Shown: positions 14,251 to 28,600 of the stretch, one piece after another
Numbering within the stretch: the stretch's first letter is position 1
How the letters are laid out: each line of letters begins with the position of its first letter
NCBI GenBank assembly: GCA_036250195.1
Contig: JAVHZZ010000068.1
Location: forward strand, 186,001 to 250,000
Origin: Mixophyes australis
Taxonomy: Eukaryota > Chordata > Amphibia > Anura > Limnodynastidae
Direction: 5' to 3'
Length of the DNA stretch: 64,000 nucleotides
Notes under the pieces: model-generated
Seen by the model: only the letters and a program-made list of their open reading frames with translations
The model's database searches: none
Told to the model about the DNA's origin: nothing
Position numbers and translations under genes: made by a program

Positions 14251-17130
14251 CATGATTCATGATTCAATTCATGATTCATGATTAAATTCATGATTCATGA
14301 TTCATTATTCAATTCATGATTCAATTCATGATTAATGATTCAATTCATGATTCGATTCATGATTCAATTCATGATTCATGATTCGATTTATGATTCATGA
14401 TTCATGATTCAATTCATGTTTCATGATTCGATTCATGATTCATGATTCAATTCATGTTTCATGATTCGATTCATGATTCATGATTCAATTCATGATTCAA
14501 TTCATGATTCATGATTCGATTCATAATTCATGATTCAATTCATGATTCATGATTCATGATTCAATTCATGATTCATGATCCGATTCATGATTCATGATTC
14601 AATTCATTATTCAATTCTAAATTCATGATTCAATTCATGATTCATGATTCGATTCATGATTCATGATTCATGATTCAATTCATGATTCATGATTCATGAT
14701 TCATGATTCAATTCATGATTCTTATTTCGATTCTTGATTCTTGATTCATGATTCATGATTCAATTCATGATTCATGATTCATGATTCATTATTCGATTCA
14801 TGATTCATGATTCATGATTCAATTCATGATTCATGATTCATGATTCATGATTCAATTCATGATTCATGTTTCGATTCATGATTCTTGATTCATGATTCAT
14901 GATTCAATTCATGATTCATGATTCATGATTCATGATTCGATTCATGATTCATGATTCATGATTCATGATTCAATTCATGATTCATGATTCATGATTCGAT
15001 TCATGAATCATGATTCGATTCATGATTCATGATTCATGATTCATGATTCAATTCATGATTCATGATGATTCGATTCATGATTCATGATGATTCGATTCAT
15101 GATTCATGATTCATGATTCAATTCATGATTCATGATTCAATTCATGATTCATGATTCATGATTCAATTCATGATTCATAATTCATGATTCATGATTCAAT
15201 TCATTATTCAATTCATGATTAATGATTCAATTCATGATTCGATTCATGATTCGATTCATGATTCATGATTCGATTTATGATTCATGATTCATGATTCAAT
15301 TCTTGATTCATGATTCAATTCATGATTCAATTCATGTTTCATGATTCATGATTCGATTCATGATTCATGATTCAATTCATGATTCATGATTTATGATTCA
15401 ATTTATGATTCATGATTCATGATTCATGATTCAATTCATGATTCATGATTCGATTCATGATTCATGATTCAAATTATTATTTAATTCATGATTCATGATT
15501 AAATTCATGATTCATGATTCGATTCATGATTCATGATTCATGATTCAATTCATGATTCATGATTCATGATTCAATTCATGATTCATGTTTCGATTCATGA
15601 TTCTTGATTCATGATTCGTGATTCAATTCATGATTCATGATTCATTATTCGATTCATGATTCATGATTCATGATTCAATTCATGATTCATGTTTCGATTC
15701 ATGATTCTTGATTCATGATTCAATTCATGATTAATGATTCATGATTCATGATTCAATTCATGATTCATGATTCATGATTCATTATTCGATTCATGATTCA
15801 TTATTCATGATTCAATTCATGAATTATGATTCATGATTCATGATTCAATTAATGATTCATGTTTCGATTCATGATTCTTGATTCATGATTCATGATTCAA
15901 TTCATGATTCATGATTCGATTCATGATTCATGATTGATTCATGATTCATGATTCATGATTCATGATTCATGATTCGATTCATGATTCATGATTCATGATT
16001 CATGATTCATGATTCAATTCATGATTCAATTCATGATTCATGATTCATGATTCAATTCATGATTCATGATTCATGATTCAATTTATGATTCATGATTCAT
16101 GATTCAATTCATGATTCATAATTCATGATTCATGATTCAATTCATGATTCATGATTCGATTCATGATTCATGATTCATGATTCAATTCATGATTCATGAT
16201 TCATGATTCAATTCATGATTCATGAATCATGATTCAATTCATGATTCATGATTCATGATTCATGATTCATGATTCGATTCATGATTCATGATTCATGATT
16301 CATGTTTCAATTCATGATTCATGATTCATAATACAATTCATGATTCATGATTCAATTCATGATTCATGATTCATAATACAATTCATGATTCATGATTCAA
16401 TTCATGATTCATGATTCGATTCATGATTCATGATTCAATTCATGATTCATGATTCATGATTCAATTCATGATTCATGATTCAATTCATGATTCATGATTG
16501 AATTCATAATTCAATTCATGATTCATGATTCATGATTCATGATTTATGATTCATGATTCAATTCATAATTCAATTCATGATTCAATTCATGATTCATGAT
16601 TCATAATTAAATACATGATTCAATACATGATTCATAATTCAATTCATGATTCGATTCCTGATTCAATTCATGATTCATGATTCGATTTATGATTCATGAT
16701 TGAATTCATGATTCGATTCCTGATTCAAATCATGATTCATGATTGAATTCATGATTCATGATTCATGATTCAACTCATGATTCAATTCATGATTCATGAT
16801 TCGATTCATAATTCATGATTCATGATTCAATTCATGAATCATAATTCATGATTCATGATTCATGATTTATGATTCGATTCATGATTTATGATTTAATTCA
16901 TGATTCATGATTCATGATTCATGATTCAATTTATGATTCATGATTCAACTCATGATTGAATTCATGATTCATGATTCGATTCATGATTCATGATTTAGTT
17001 CTTAATTCATTATTCATGATTCATGATTCGATTCATGATTCATGATTCATGAATCAATTCATGATTCATGATTCAAGATTCATGATTCAATTCATGATTC
17101 ATGAATCATGATTCAATTCATGATTCATGA
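14251..17130 (+). repeat. HOR domain IV: copy of about 1.5-4.3 kb
   Basis: Collinear with domain I at an offset of 12.80-12.81 kb: ATCCGATTC 1783 to 14579 (12796), CATTATTCGA 2974 to 15780 (12806), C-block 3791 to 16604 (12813). The unusual run TTATTTCGATTCTTGATTCT near 1933 recurs near 14721. A local 22-bp duplication of GATGATTCG is seen only in this copy (15064 and 15086). The right part overlaps the 1125-bp tandem unit described separately. Confidence 0.74.
16604..16750 (+). repeat. C-block 4 (147 bp, type 1)
   Basis: Left member of the 1125-bp tandem pair; TTAGTTCTTA follows 391 bp after the start (16995). Collinear with C-block 2 at +12813. Confidence 0.85.
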
Positions 17131-17159
17131 TTCATGATTCAATTCATGATTCAATTCAT

Positions 17160-20100
17160 GATTCATGATTCATGATTCAATTCATGATTCATGATTCATG
17201 ATTCAATTTATGATTCATGATTCATGATTCAATTCATGATTCATAATTCATGATTCATGATTCAATTCATGATTCATGATTCGATTCATGATTCATGATT
17301 CATGATTCAATTCATGATTCATGATTCATGATTCAATTCATGATTCATGAATCATGATTCAATTCATGATTCATGATTCATGATTCATGATTCATGATTC
17401 GATTCATGATTCATGATTCATGATTCATGTTTCAATTCATGATTCATGATTCATAATACAATTCATGATTCATGATTCAATTCATGATTCATGATTCATA
17501 ATACAATTCATGATTCATGATTCAATTCATGATTCATGATTCGATTCATGATTCATGATTCAATTCATGATTCATGATTCATGATTCAATTCATGATTCA
17601 TGATTCAATTCATGATTCATGATTGAATTCATAATTCAATTCATGATTCATGATTCATGATTCATGATTTTTGATTCATGATTCAATTCATAATTCAATT
17701 CATGATTCAATTCATGATTCATGATTCATAATTAAATACATGATTCAATACATGATTCATAATTCAATTCATGATTCGATTCCTGATTCAATTCATGATT
17801 CATGATTCGATTTATGATTCATGATTGAATTCATGATTCGATTCCTGATTCAAATCATGATTCATGATTGAATTCATGATTCATGATTCATGATTCAACT
17901 CATGATTCAATTCATGATTCATGATTCGATTCATAATTCATGATTCATGATTCAATTCATGAATCATAATTCATGATTCATGATTCATGATTTATGATTC
18001 GATTCATGATTTATGATTTAATTCATGATTCATGATTCATGATTCATGATTCAATTTATGATTCATGATTCAACTCATGATTGAATTCATGATTCATGAT
18101 TCGATTCATGATTCATGATTTAGTTCTTAATTCATTATTCATGATTCGATTCATGATTCATGATTCATGAATCAATTCATGATTCATGATTCAAGATTCA
18201 TGATTCAATTCATGATTCATGATTCGATTCATGATTCATGATTCGATTCATGATTCATGATTCAATTCATGATTCATGATTCATGATTCAATTCATTATT
18301 CAATTCATGATTCATGATTCATGATTCGATTCATGATTCATGATTCAATTCATGATTCATGATTTATGATTCAATTTATGATTCATGATAAATGATTCAT
18401 GATTCAATTCATGATTCATGATTCGATTCATGATTCATGATTCAATTCATGATTCAATTCATGATTCATGATTCAATTCATGATTCATGATTCAATTCAT
18501 GATTCATGATTCAATTCATGATTCATGATTCATGATTCATTATTCGATTCATGATTCATGATTCATGATTCATGATTCAATTCATGATTCATGATTCATG
18601 ATTCGATTCATGATTCATGATTCATGATTCATGATTTAATTCTTGATTCATGATTAATGATTCAATTCATGATTCATGATTCAATTCATGATTCATGATT
18701 CAATTCATGATTCATAATTCATGATTCATGATTCAATTCATGATTCAATTCATGATTAATGATTCCATTCATGATTAATGATTCAATTCATGATTCGATT
18801 CATGATTCAATTCATGATTCATGATTCGATTTATGATTCATGATTCATGATTCAATTCATGATTCATGATTCAATTCATGATTCAATTCATGATTCAATT
18901 CATGTTTCATGATTCGATTCATGATTCATGATTCAATTCATGATTAAATTCATGATTCATGATTCATGATTCGATTCATGATTCATGATTCAATTCATGA
19001 TTCATGATTTATGATTCAATTTATGATTCATGATTCATGATTCATGATTCATTTCATGATTCATGATTCGATTCATGATTCATGATTCAATTCATTATTT
19101 AATTCATGATTCATGATTCAATTCATGATTCATGATTCAATTCATTATTTAATTCATGATTCATGATTCAATTCATGATTCATGATTCATGATTCATGAT
19201 TCAAATTATGATTCATGTTTCGATTCATGATTCTTTATTCATGATTCATGATTCAATTCATGATTCATGATTCATAATTCATTATTCGATTCATGATTCA
19301 TGATTCATGATTCAATTCATGATTCATGATTCATGATTCATGATTCAATTCATGATTCATGTTTCGATTCATGATTCATAATTCATGATTCGATTCATGA
19401 TTCATGAATCATGATTCGATTCATGATTCATGATTCATGATTCAATTCATGATTCATGATTCATGATTCAATTCATGATTCATGATTCATGATTCAATTT
19501 ATGATTCATGATTCATGATTCAATTCATGATTCATAATTCATGAATCATGATTCAATTCATGATTCATGATTCGATTCATGATTCATGATTCATGATTCA
19601 TGATTCGATTCATGATTCATGATTCATGATTCATGATTCATGATTCAATTCATGATTCATGATTCATGATTCAATTCATGATTCATGATTCAATTCATGA
19701 TTTATGATTCATGATTCATTATTCGATTCATGATTCATGATTCATGATTCATGATTCAATTCATGATTCATGATTCATGATTCGATTCATGATTCATGAT
19801 TCATGATTCATGATTCAATTCTTGATTCATGATTCATGATTCAATTCATGATTCATGATTCAATTCATGATTCATGATTCAATTCATGATTCATAATTCA
19901 TGATTCATGATTCAATTCATGATTCAATTCATGATTAATGATTCAATTCATGATTCGATTCATGATTCAATTCATGATTCATGATACGATTTATGATTCA
20001 TGATTCATGATTCAATTCATGATTCATGATTCAATTCATGATTCAATTCATGATTCAATTCATGTTTCATGATTCGATTCATGATTCATGATTAAATTCA

Positions 20101-23100
20101 TGATTCAATTCATGATTCATGATTTGATTCATGATTCATGATTCAATTCATGATTCATGATTCATGATTCAATTCATGATTCATGATTCGATTCATGATT
20201 CATGATTCAATTCATTATTTAATTCATAATTCATGATTCAATTCATGATTCATGATTCGATTCATGATTCATGATTCATGATTCATGATTCATGATTCAA
20301 TTCATGATTCATTATTCATGATTCAATTCATGATTCATGTTTCGATTCATGATTCTTGATTCATGATTCATGATTCAATTCATGATTCATGATTCATGAT
20401 TCATGATTCAATTCATGATTCATGTTTCGATTCATGATTCTTGATTCATGATTCATGATTCAATTCATGATTCATGATTTGATTCATGATTCATGATTCA
20501 TGATTCATGATTCAATTCATGATTCATGATTCGATTCATGATTCATGATTCATGATTCATGATTCAATTCATGATTCATGATTCATGATTCGATTCATGA
20601 TTCATGATTCATGATTCAATTCATGATTCATGATTCAATTCATGATTCATGATTCATGATTCAATTCATGATTCGATTCATGATTCAATTCATGATTCAT
20701 GATTCGATTTATGATTCATGATTCATGATTCAATTCATGATTCATCATTCAATTCATGATTCAATTCATGATTCAATTCATGTTTCATGATTCGATTCAT
20801 GATTCACGATTCAAATTATGATTCAATTCATGATTCATGATTCGATTCATGATTCATGATTCAATTCATGATTCATGATTTATGATTCAATTTATGATTC
20901 ATGATTCATGATTAATGATTCAATTCATGATTCGATTCATGATTCAATTCATGATTCATGATTCGATTTATGATTCATGATTCATGATTCAATTCATGAT
21001 TCATGATTCAATTCATGATTCAATTCATGATTCAATTCATGTTTCATGATTCGATTCATGATTCATGATTCAATTCATGATTCAATTCATGATTCATGAT
21101 TCATGATTCGATTCATGATTCATGATTCAATTCATGATTCATGATTCATGATTCAATTCATGATTCATGATTCGATTCATGATTCATGATTCAATTCATT
21201 ATTTAATTCATAATTCATGATTCAATTCATGATTCATGATTCATGATTCATGATTCATGATTCAATTCATGATTCATGTTTCGATTCATGATTCTTGATT
21301 CATGATTCATGATTCAATTCATGATTCATGATTCATGATTCATTATTCGATTCATGATTCATGATTCATGATTGAATTCATGATTCATGATTCATGATTC
21401 ATGATTCAATTCATGATTCATGTTTCGATTCATGATTCTTGATTCATGATTCATGATTCAATTCATGATTCATGATTCGATTCATGATTCATGATTCATG
21501 ATTCATGATTCAATTCATGATTCATGATTCATGATTCGATTCATGATTCATGATTCATGATTCAATTCATGATTCATGATTCATGATTCATGATTCAATT
21601 CATGATTCATGATTCGATTCATGATTCATGATTCAATTCATGATTCATGATTCAATTCATGATTCATGAATTATGATTCAATTCATGATTCATAATTCAT
21701 GATTCATGATTCAATTCATTATTCAATTCATGATGAATGATTCAATTCATGATTCGATTCATGATTCAATTCATGATTCATGATTCGATTTATGATTCAT
21801 GATTCATGATTCAATTCATGATTCATCATTCAATTGATGATTCAATTCATGATTCAATTCATGTTTCATGATTCGATTCATGATTCATGATTCAAATCAT
21901 GATTCAATTCATGATTCAATTCATGTTTCATGATTCGATTCATGATTCATGATTCAATTCATAATTCATGATTTATGATTCAATTTATGATTCATGATTC
22001 ATGATTCATGATTCAATTCATGATTCATGATTCGATTCATGATTCATGATTCAAATTATTATTTAATTCATGATTCATGATTCAATTCATGATTCATGAT
22101 TCGATTCATGATTCATGATTCATGATTCAATTCATGATTCATGATTCATGATTCATGATTCAATTCATGATTCATGTTTCGATTCATGATTCTTGATTCA
22201 TGATTCATGATTCAATTCATGATTCATGATTCATGATTCATTATTCGATTCATGATTCATGATTCATGATTCATGATTCATGATTCAATTCATGATTCAT
22301 GTTTCGATTCATGATTCTTGATTCATGATTCATGATTCAATTCATGATTCATGATTCATTATTCGATTCATGATTCATGATTCATGATTCATGATTCAAT
22401 TCATGATTCATGTTTCGATTCATGATTCTTGATTCATGATTCAATTCATGATTTATGATTCATGATTCATGATTCAATTCATGATTCATGATTCATTATT
22501 CGATTCATGATTCATGATTCATGATTCAATTCATGAATTATGATTCATGATTCATGATTCAATTCATGATTCATGTTTCGATTCATGATTCTTGATTCAT
22601 GATTCATGATTCAATTCATGATTCATGATTCAATTCATGATTCATGATTCGATTCATGATTCATGATTCATGATTCATGATTCATGATTCATGATTCGAT
22701 TCATGATTCATGATTCATGATTCATGATTCAATTCATGATTCATGATTCATGATTCAATTCATGATTCATGATTCATGATTCAATTTATGATTCATGATT
22801 CATGATTCAATTCATGATTCATAATTCATGATTCAATTCATGATTCATGATTCGATTCATGATTCATGATTCAATTCATGATTCAATTCATGATTCATGA
22901 TTCAATTCATGATTCAATTCATGATTCAATTCATGTTTCATGATTCGATTCATGATTCATGATTCAATTCATGATTCAATTCATGATTCATGATTCATGA
23001 TTCGATTCATGATTCATGATTCAATTCATGATTCATGATTCATGATTCAATTCATGATTCATGATTCGATTCATGATTCATGATTCAATTCATTATTTAA

Positions 23101-25600
23101 TTCATGATTCATGATTCAATTCATGATTCATGATTTATGATTCAATTTATGATTCATGATTCATGATTCATGATTCAATTCATGATTCATGTTTCGATTC
23201 ATGATTCTTGATTCATAATTCATGATTCAATTCATGATTCATGATTCGATTCATGATTCATGTTTCGATTCATGATTCATGATTCATGATTCGATTCATG
23301 ATTCATGATTTATGATTCATGATTCATGATTCAATTCATGATTCATGTTTCGATTCATGATTCTTGATTCATGATTCATGATTCAATTCATGATTCATGA
23401 TTCATGATTCATTATTCGATTCATGATTCATGATTCATGATTCAATTCATGATTCATGATTCATGATTCATGATTCAATTCATGATTCATGTTTCGATTC
23501 ATGATTCAACTCATGATTCATGATTCGATTCATGATTCATGATTCATGATTCATGATTCAATTCATGATTCATGATTCATGATTCGATTCATGATTCATG
23601 ATTCATGATTCGATTCATGATTCATGATTCATGATTCATGATTCAATTCATGATTCATGATTCATGATTTGATTCATGATTCATGATTCAATTCATGATT
23701 CATGATTGAATTCAAGATTCATGATTCATGATTCAATTCATGATTCATAATTCATGATTCATGATTCAATTCATTATTCAATTCATGATTAATGATTCAA
23801 TTCATGATTCGATTCATGATTCAATTCATGATTCATGATTTGATTTATGATTTATGATTCATGATTCAATTCATGATTCATCATTCAATTCATGATTCAA
23901 TTCATGATTCAATTCATGTTTCATGATTCGATTCATGATTCATGATTCAAATCATGATTCAATTCATGATTCATGATTCATGATTCGATTCATGATTCAT
24001 GATTCAATTCATGATTCATGATTTATGATTCAATTTATGATTCATGATTCATGATTCATGATTCAATTCATGATTCATGATTTGATTCTTGATTCATGAT
24101 TTAAATTATTATTTAATTCATGATTCATGATTCAATTCATGATTCATGATTCGATTCATGATTCATGATTCATGATTCAATTCATGATTCATGATTCATG
24201 ATTCAATTCATGATTCATGATTCATGATTCATGATTCAATTCATGATTCATGTTTCGATTCATGATTCTTGATTCATGATTCATGATTCAATTCATGATT
24301 CATGATTCATGATTCATTATTCGATTCATGATTCATGATTCATGATTCATGATTCAATTCATGATTCATGTTTCGATTCATGATTCTTGATTCATGATTC
24401 AATTCATGATTTATGATTCATGATTCATGATTCATTATTCGATTCATGATTCATGATTCATGATTCAATTCATGAATTATGATTCATGATTCATGATTCA
24501 ATTCATGATTCATGTTTCGATTCATGATTCTTGATTCATAATTCATGATTCAATTCATGATTCATGATTCGATTCATGATTCATGTTTCGATTCATGATT
24601 CATGATTCATGATTCGATTCATGATTCATGATTTATGATTCATGATTCATGATTCAATTCATGATTCATGATTCATGATTCAATTCATGATTCATGATTC
24701 ATGATTCAATTTATGATTCATGATTCATGATTCAATTCATGATTCATAATTCATGATTCATGATTCAATTCATGATTCATGATTCGATTCATGATTCATG
24801 ATTCAATTCATGATTCAATTCATGATTCATGATTCAATTCATGATTCATGATTCAATTCATGATTCAATTCATGATTCAATTCATGTTTCATGATTTGAT
24901 TCATGATTCATGATTCAATTCATGATTCAATTCATGATTCATGATTCATGATTCGATTCATGATTCATGATTCAATTCATGATTCATGATTCATGATTCA
25001 ATTCATGATTCATGATTCGATTCATGATTCATGATTCAATTCATTATTTAATTCATAATTCATGATTCAATTCATGATTCATGATTCGATTCATGATTCA
25101 TGATTCATGATTCATGATTCATGATTCAATTCATGATTCATGCTTCATGATTCATGATTCATGATTCAATTCATGATTCATGTTTCGATTCATGATTCTT
25201 GATTCATGATTCATGATTCAATTCATGATTCATGATTCATGATTCATTATTCGATTCATGATTCATGATTCATGATTCAATTCATGATTCATGATTCATG
25301 ATTCATGATTCAATTTATGATTCATGTTTCGATTCATGATTCATGATTCATGATTCATGATTCAATTCATGATTCATGATTCGATTCATGATTCATGATT
25401 CATGATTCATGATTCAATTCATGATTCATGATTCATGATTCGATTCATGATTCATGAATCATGATTCGATTCATGATTCATGATTCATGATTCATGATTC
25501 AATTCATGATTCATGATTCATGATTCTATTCATGATTCATGATTCATGATTCAATTCATGATTCATGATTCAATTCATGATTCATGATTCATGGTTCAAT
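17160..25600 (+). repeat. HOR domain V: copy of about 3.23-11.55 kb
   Basis: This is the right-hand partner of domain II and the end of domain I. Offsets are C-block 3791 to 17729 (13938), GATAAATG 4449 to 18387 (13938), ATTCCATTC 4831 to 18762 (13931), CATTTCATG 5119 to 19050 (13931), TGATACGATT 6051 to 19982 (13931), CATCATT 6864 to 20743 (13879), ATGAATTATG 7761 to 21666 (13905), TGAATTCAAG 9641 to 23707 (14066) and GCTTC 11076 to 25142 (14066). Only a few indels of tens to about 160 bp separate the copies over 8 kb. Private changes include CAATTGATGATTC near 21833 and TGATGAATG near 21731. Confidence 0.8.
17729..17875 (+). repeat. C-block 5 (147 bp, type 1)
   Basis: Right member of the 1125-bp tandem pair; TTAGTTCTTA again follows 391 bp after the start (18120). 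Collinear with C-block 2 at +13938. No further full C-block is seen for the next 17.7 kb. Confidence 0.85.
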
Positions 25601-28600
25601 TCATGATTCATAATTCATGATTCATGATTCAATTCATTATTCAATTCATGATTAATGATTCAATTCATGATTCGATTCATGATTCAATTCATGATTCATG
25701 ATTCGATTTATGATTCATGATTCATGATTCAATTCATGATTCATCATTCAATTCATGATTCAATTCATGATTCAATTCATGTTTCATGATTCGATTCATG
25801 ATTCATGATTCAAATCATGATTCAATTCATGATTCAATTCATGTTTCATGATTCGATTCATGATTCATGATTGAAATCATGATTCAATTCATGATTCATG
25901 ATTCATGATTCGATTCATGATTCATGATTCAATTCATGATTCATGATTTATGATTCAATTTATGATTCATGATTCATGATTAATGATTCAATTTATGATT
26001 CGATTCATGATTCAATTCATGATTCATGATTCGATTTATGATTCATGATTCAATTCATGATTCAATTCATGATTAATGATTCAATTCATGATTCGATTCA
26101 TGATTCAATTCATGATTCATGATTCGATTTATGATTCATGATTCATGATTCAATTCATGATTCATGATTCAATTCATGATTCAATTCATGATTCAATTCA
26201 TGTTTCATGATTCTAATCATGATTCATGATTCAATTCATGATTCAATTCATGATTCATGATTTGATTCATGATTCATGATTCAATTCATGATTCATGATT
26301 CATGATTCAATTCATGATTCATGATTCGATTCATGATTCATGATTCAATTCATTATTTAATTCATAATTCATGATTCAATTCATGATTCATGATTCGATT
26401 CATGATTCATGATTCATGATTCATGATTCATGATTCAATTCATGATTCATGATTCATGATTCAATTCATGATTCATGTTTCGATTCATGATTCTTGATTC
26501 ATGATTCATGATTCAATTCATGATTCATGATTCATGATTCATTATTCGATTCATGATTCATGATTCATGATTCAATTCATGATTCATGATTCATGATTCA
26601 TGATTCAATTCATGATTCATGTTTCGATTCATGATTCTTGATTCATGATTCATGATTCAATTCATGATTCATGATTCGATTCATGATTCATGATTCATGA
26701 TTCATGATTCAATTCATGATTCATGATTCGATTCATGATTCATGATTCATGATTCATGATTCAATTCATGATTCATGATTCATGATTCGATTCATGATTC
26801 ATGATTCATGATTCAATTCATGATTCATGATTCAATTCATGATTCATGATTCATGATTCAATTCATGATTCGATTCATGATTCAATTCATGATTCATGAT
26901 TCGATTTATGATTCATGATTCATGATTCAATTCATGATTCATCATTCAATTCATGATTCAATTCATGATTCAATTCATGATTCATGATTCATGATTCGAT
27001 TCATGATTCATGATTCAATTCATGATTCATGATTTATGATTCAATTTATGATTCATGATTCATGATTAATGATTCAATTCATGATTCGATTCATGATTCA
27101 ATTCATGATTCATGATTCGATTTATGATTCATGATTCATGATTCATGATTCAATTCATGATTCATGATTCAATTCATGATTCAATTCATGATTCAATTCA
27201 TGTTTCATGATTCGATTCATGATTCATGATTCAATTCATGATTCAATTCATGATTCATGATTCATGATTCAATTCATGATTCAAGATTCGATTCATGATT
27301 CATGATTCAATTCATTATTTAATTCATGATTCATGATTCAATTCATGATTCATGATTCATGATTCAATTCATGATTCATGATTCGATTCATGATTCATGA
27401 TTCAATTCATTATTTAATTCATAATTCATGATTCAATTCATGATTCATGATTCATGATTCATGATTCATGATTCAATTCATGATTCATGTTTCGATTCAT
27501 GATTCTTGATTCATGATTCATGATTCAATTCATGATTCATGATTCATGATTCATTATTCGATTCATGATTCATGATTCAATTCATGATTCATGATTCATG
27601 ATTCATGATTCAATTCATGATTCATGTTTCGATTCATGATTCTTGATTCATGATTCATGATTCAATTCATGATTCATGATCCGATTCATGATTCATGATT
27701 CATGATTCAATTCATGATTCATGATTCATGATTCGATTCATGATTCATGATTCGATTCATGATTCATGATTCTTGATTCAATTCATGATTCATGATTCGA
27801 TTCATGATTCATGATTCAATTCATGATTCATGATTCAATTCATGATTCATGAATTATGATTCAATTCATGATTCATAATTCATGATTCATGATTCAATTC
27901 ATTATTCAATTCATGATTAATGATTCAATTCATGATTCGATTCATGATTCAATTCATGATTCATGATTCGATTTATGATTCATGATTCATGATTCAATTC
28001 ATGATTCATCATTCAATTCATGATTCAATTCATGATTCAATTCATGTTTCATGATTCGATTCATGATTCATGATTCAAATCATGATTCAATTCATGATTC
28101 ATGATTCATGATTCAATTCATGATTCATGATTCAATTCATGATTCATAATTTATGATTCAATTTATGATTCATGATTCATGATTCATGATTCATGATTCG
28201 ATTCATGATTCATGATTCAAATTATTATTTAATTCATGATTCATGATTCAATTCATGATTCATGATTCGATTCATGATTCATGATTCATGATTCAATTCA
28301 TGATTCATGATTCATGATTCAATTCATGATTCATGTTTCGATTCATGATTCTTGATTCATGATTCATGATTCAATTCATGATTCATGATTCATGATTCAT
28401 TATTCGATTTATGATTCATGATTCATGATTCATGATTCATGATTCAATTCATGATTCATGTTTCGATTCATGATTCTTGATTCATGATTCATGATTCAAT
28501 TCATGATTCATGATTCATGATTCATTATTCGATTCATGATTCATGATTCATGATTCATGATTCAATTCATGATTCATGTTTCGATTCATGATTCTTGATT

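Larger units (their letters stand above)
16036..18290 (+). repeat. 1125-bp tandem duplication carrying a C-block
   Basis: Two adjacent units have an exact 1125-bp offset at three landmarks: CAATTTATG 16079 and 17204, C-block start 16604 and 17729, and TTAGTTCTTA 16995 and 18120. The unit ends are inferred from where the neighbouring duplications join and may be off by tens of bases. The corresponding place in domain I has only one unit, so this is a gain here or a loss there. The second unit shows one private change, GATTTTTGATTC near 17667 where its partners have a TTTATG form. Confidence 0.82.
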
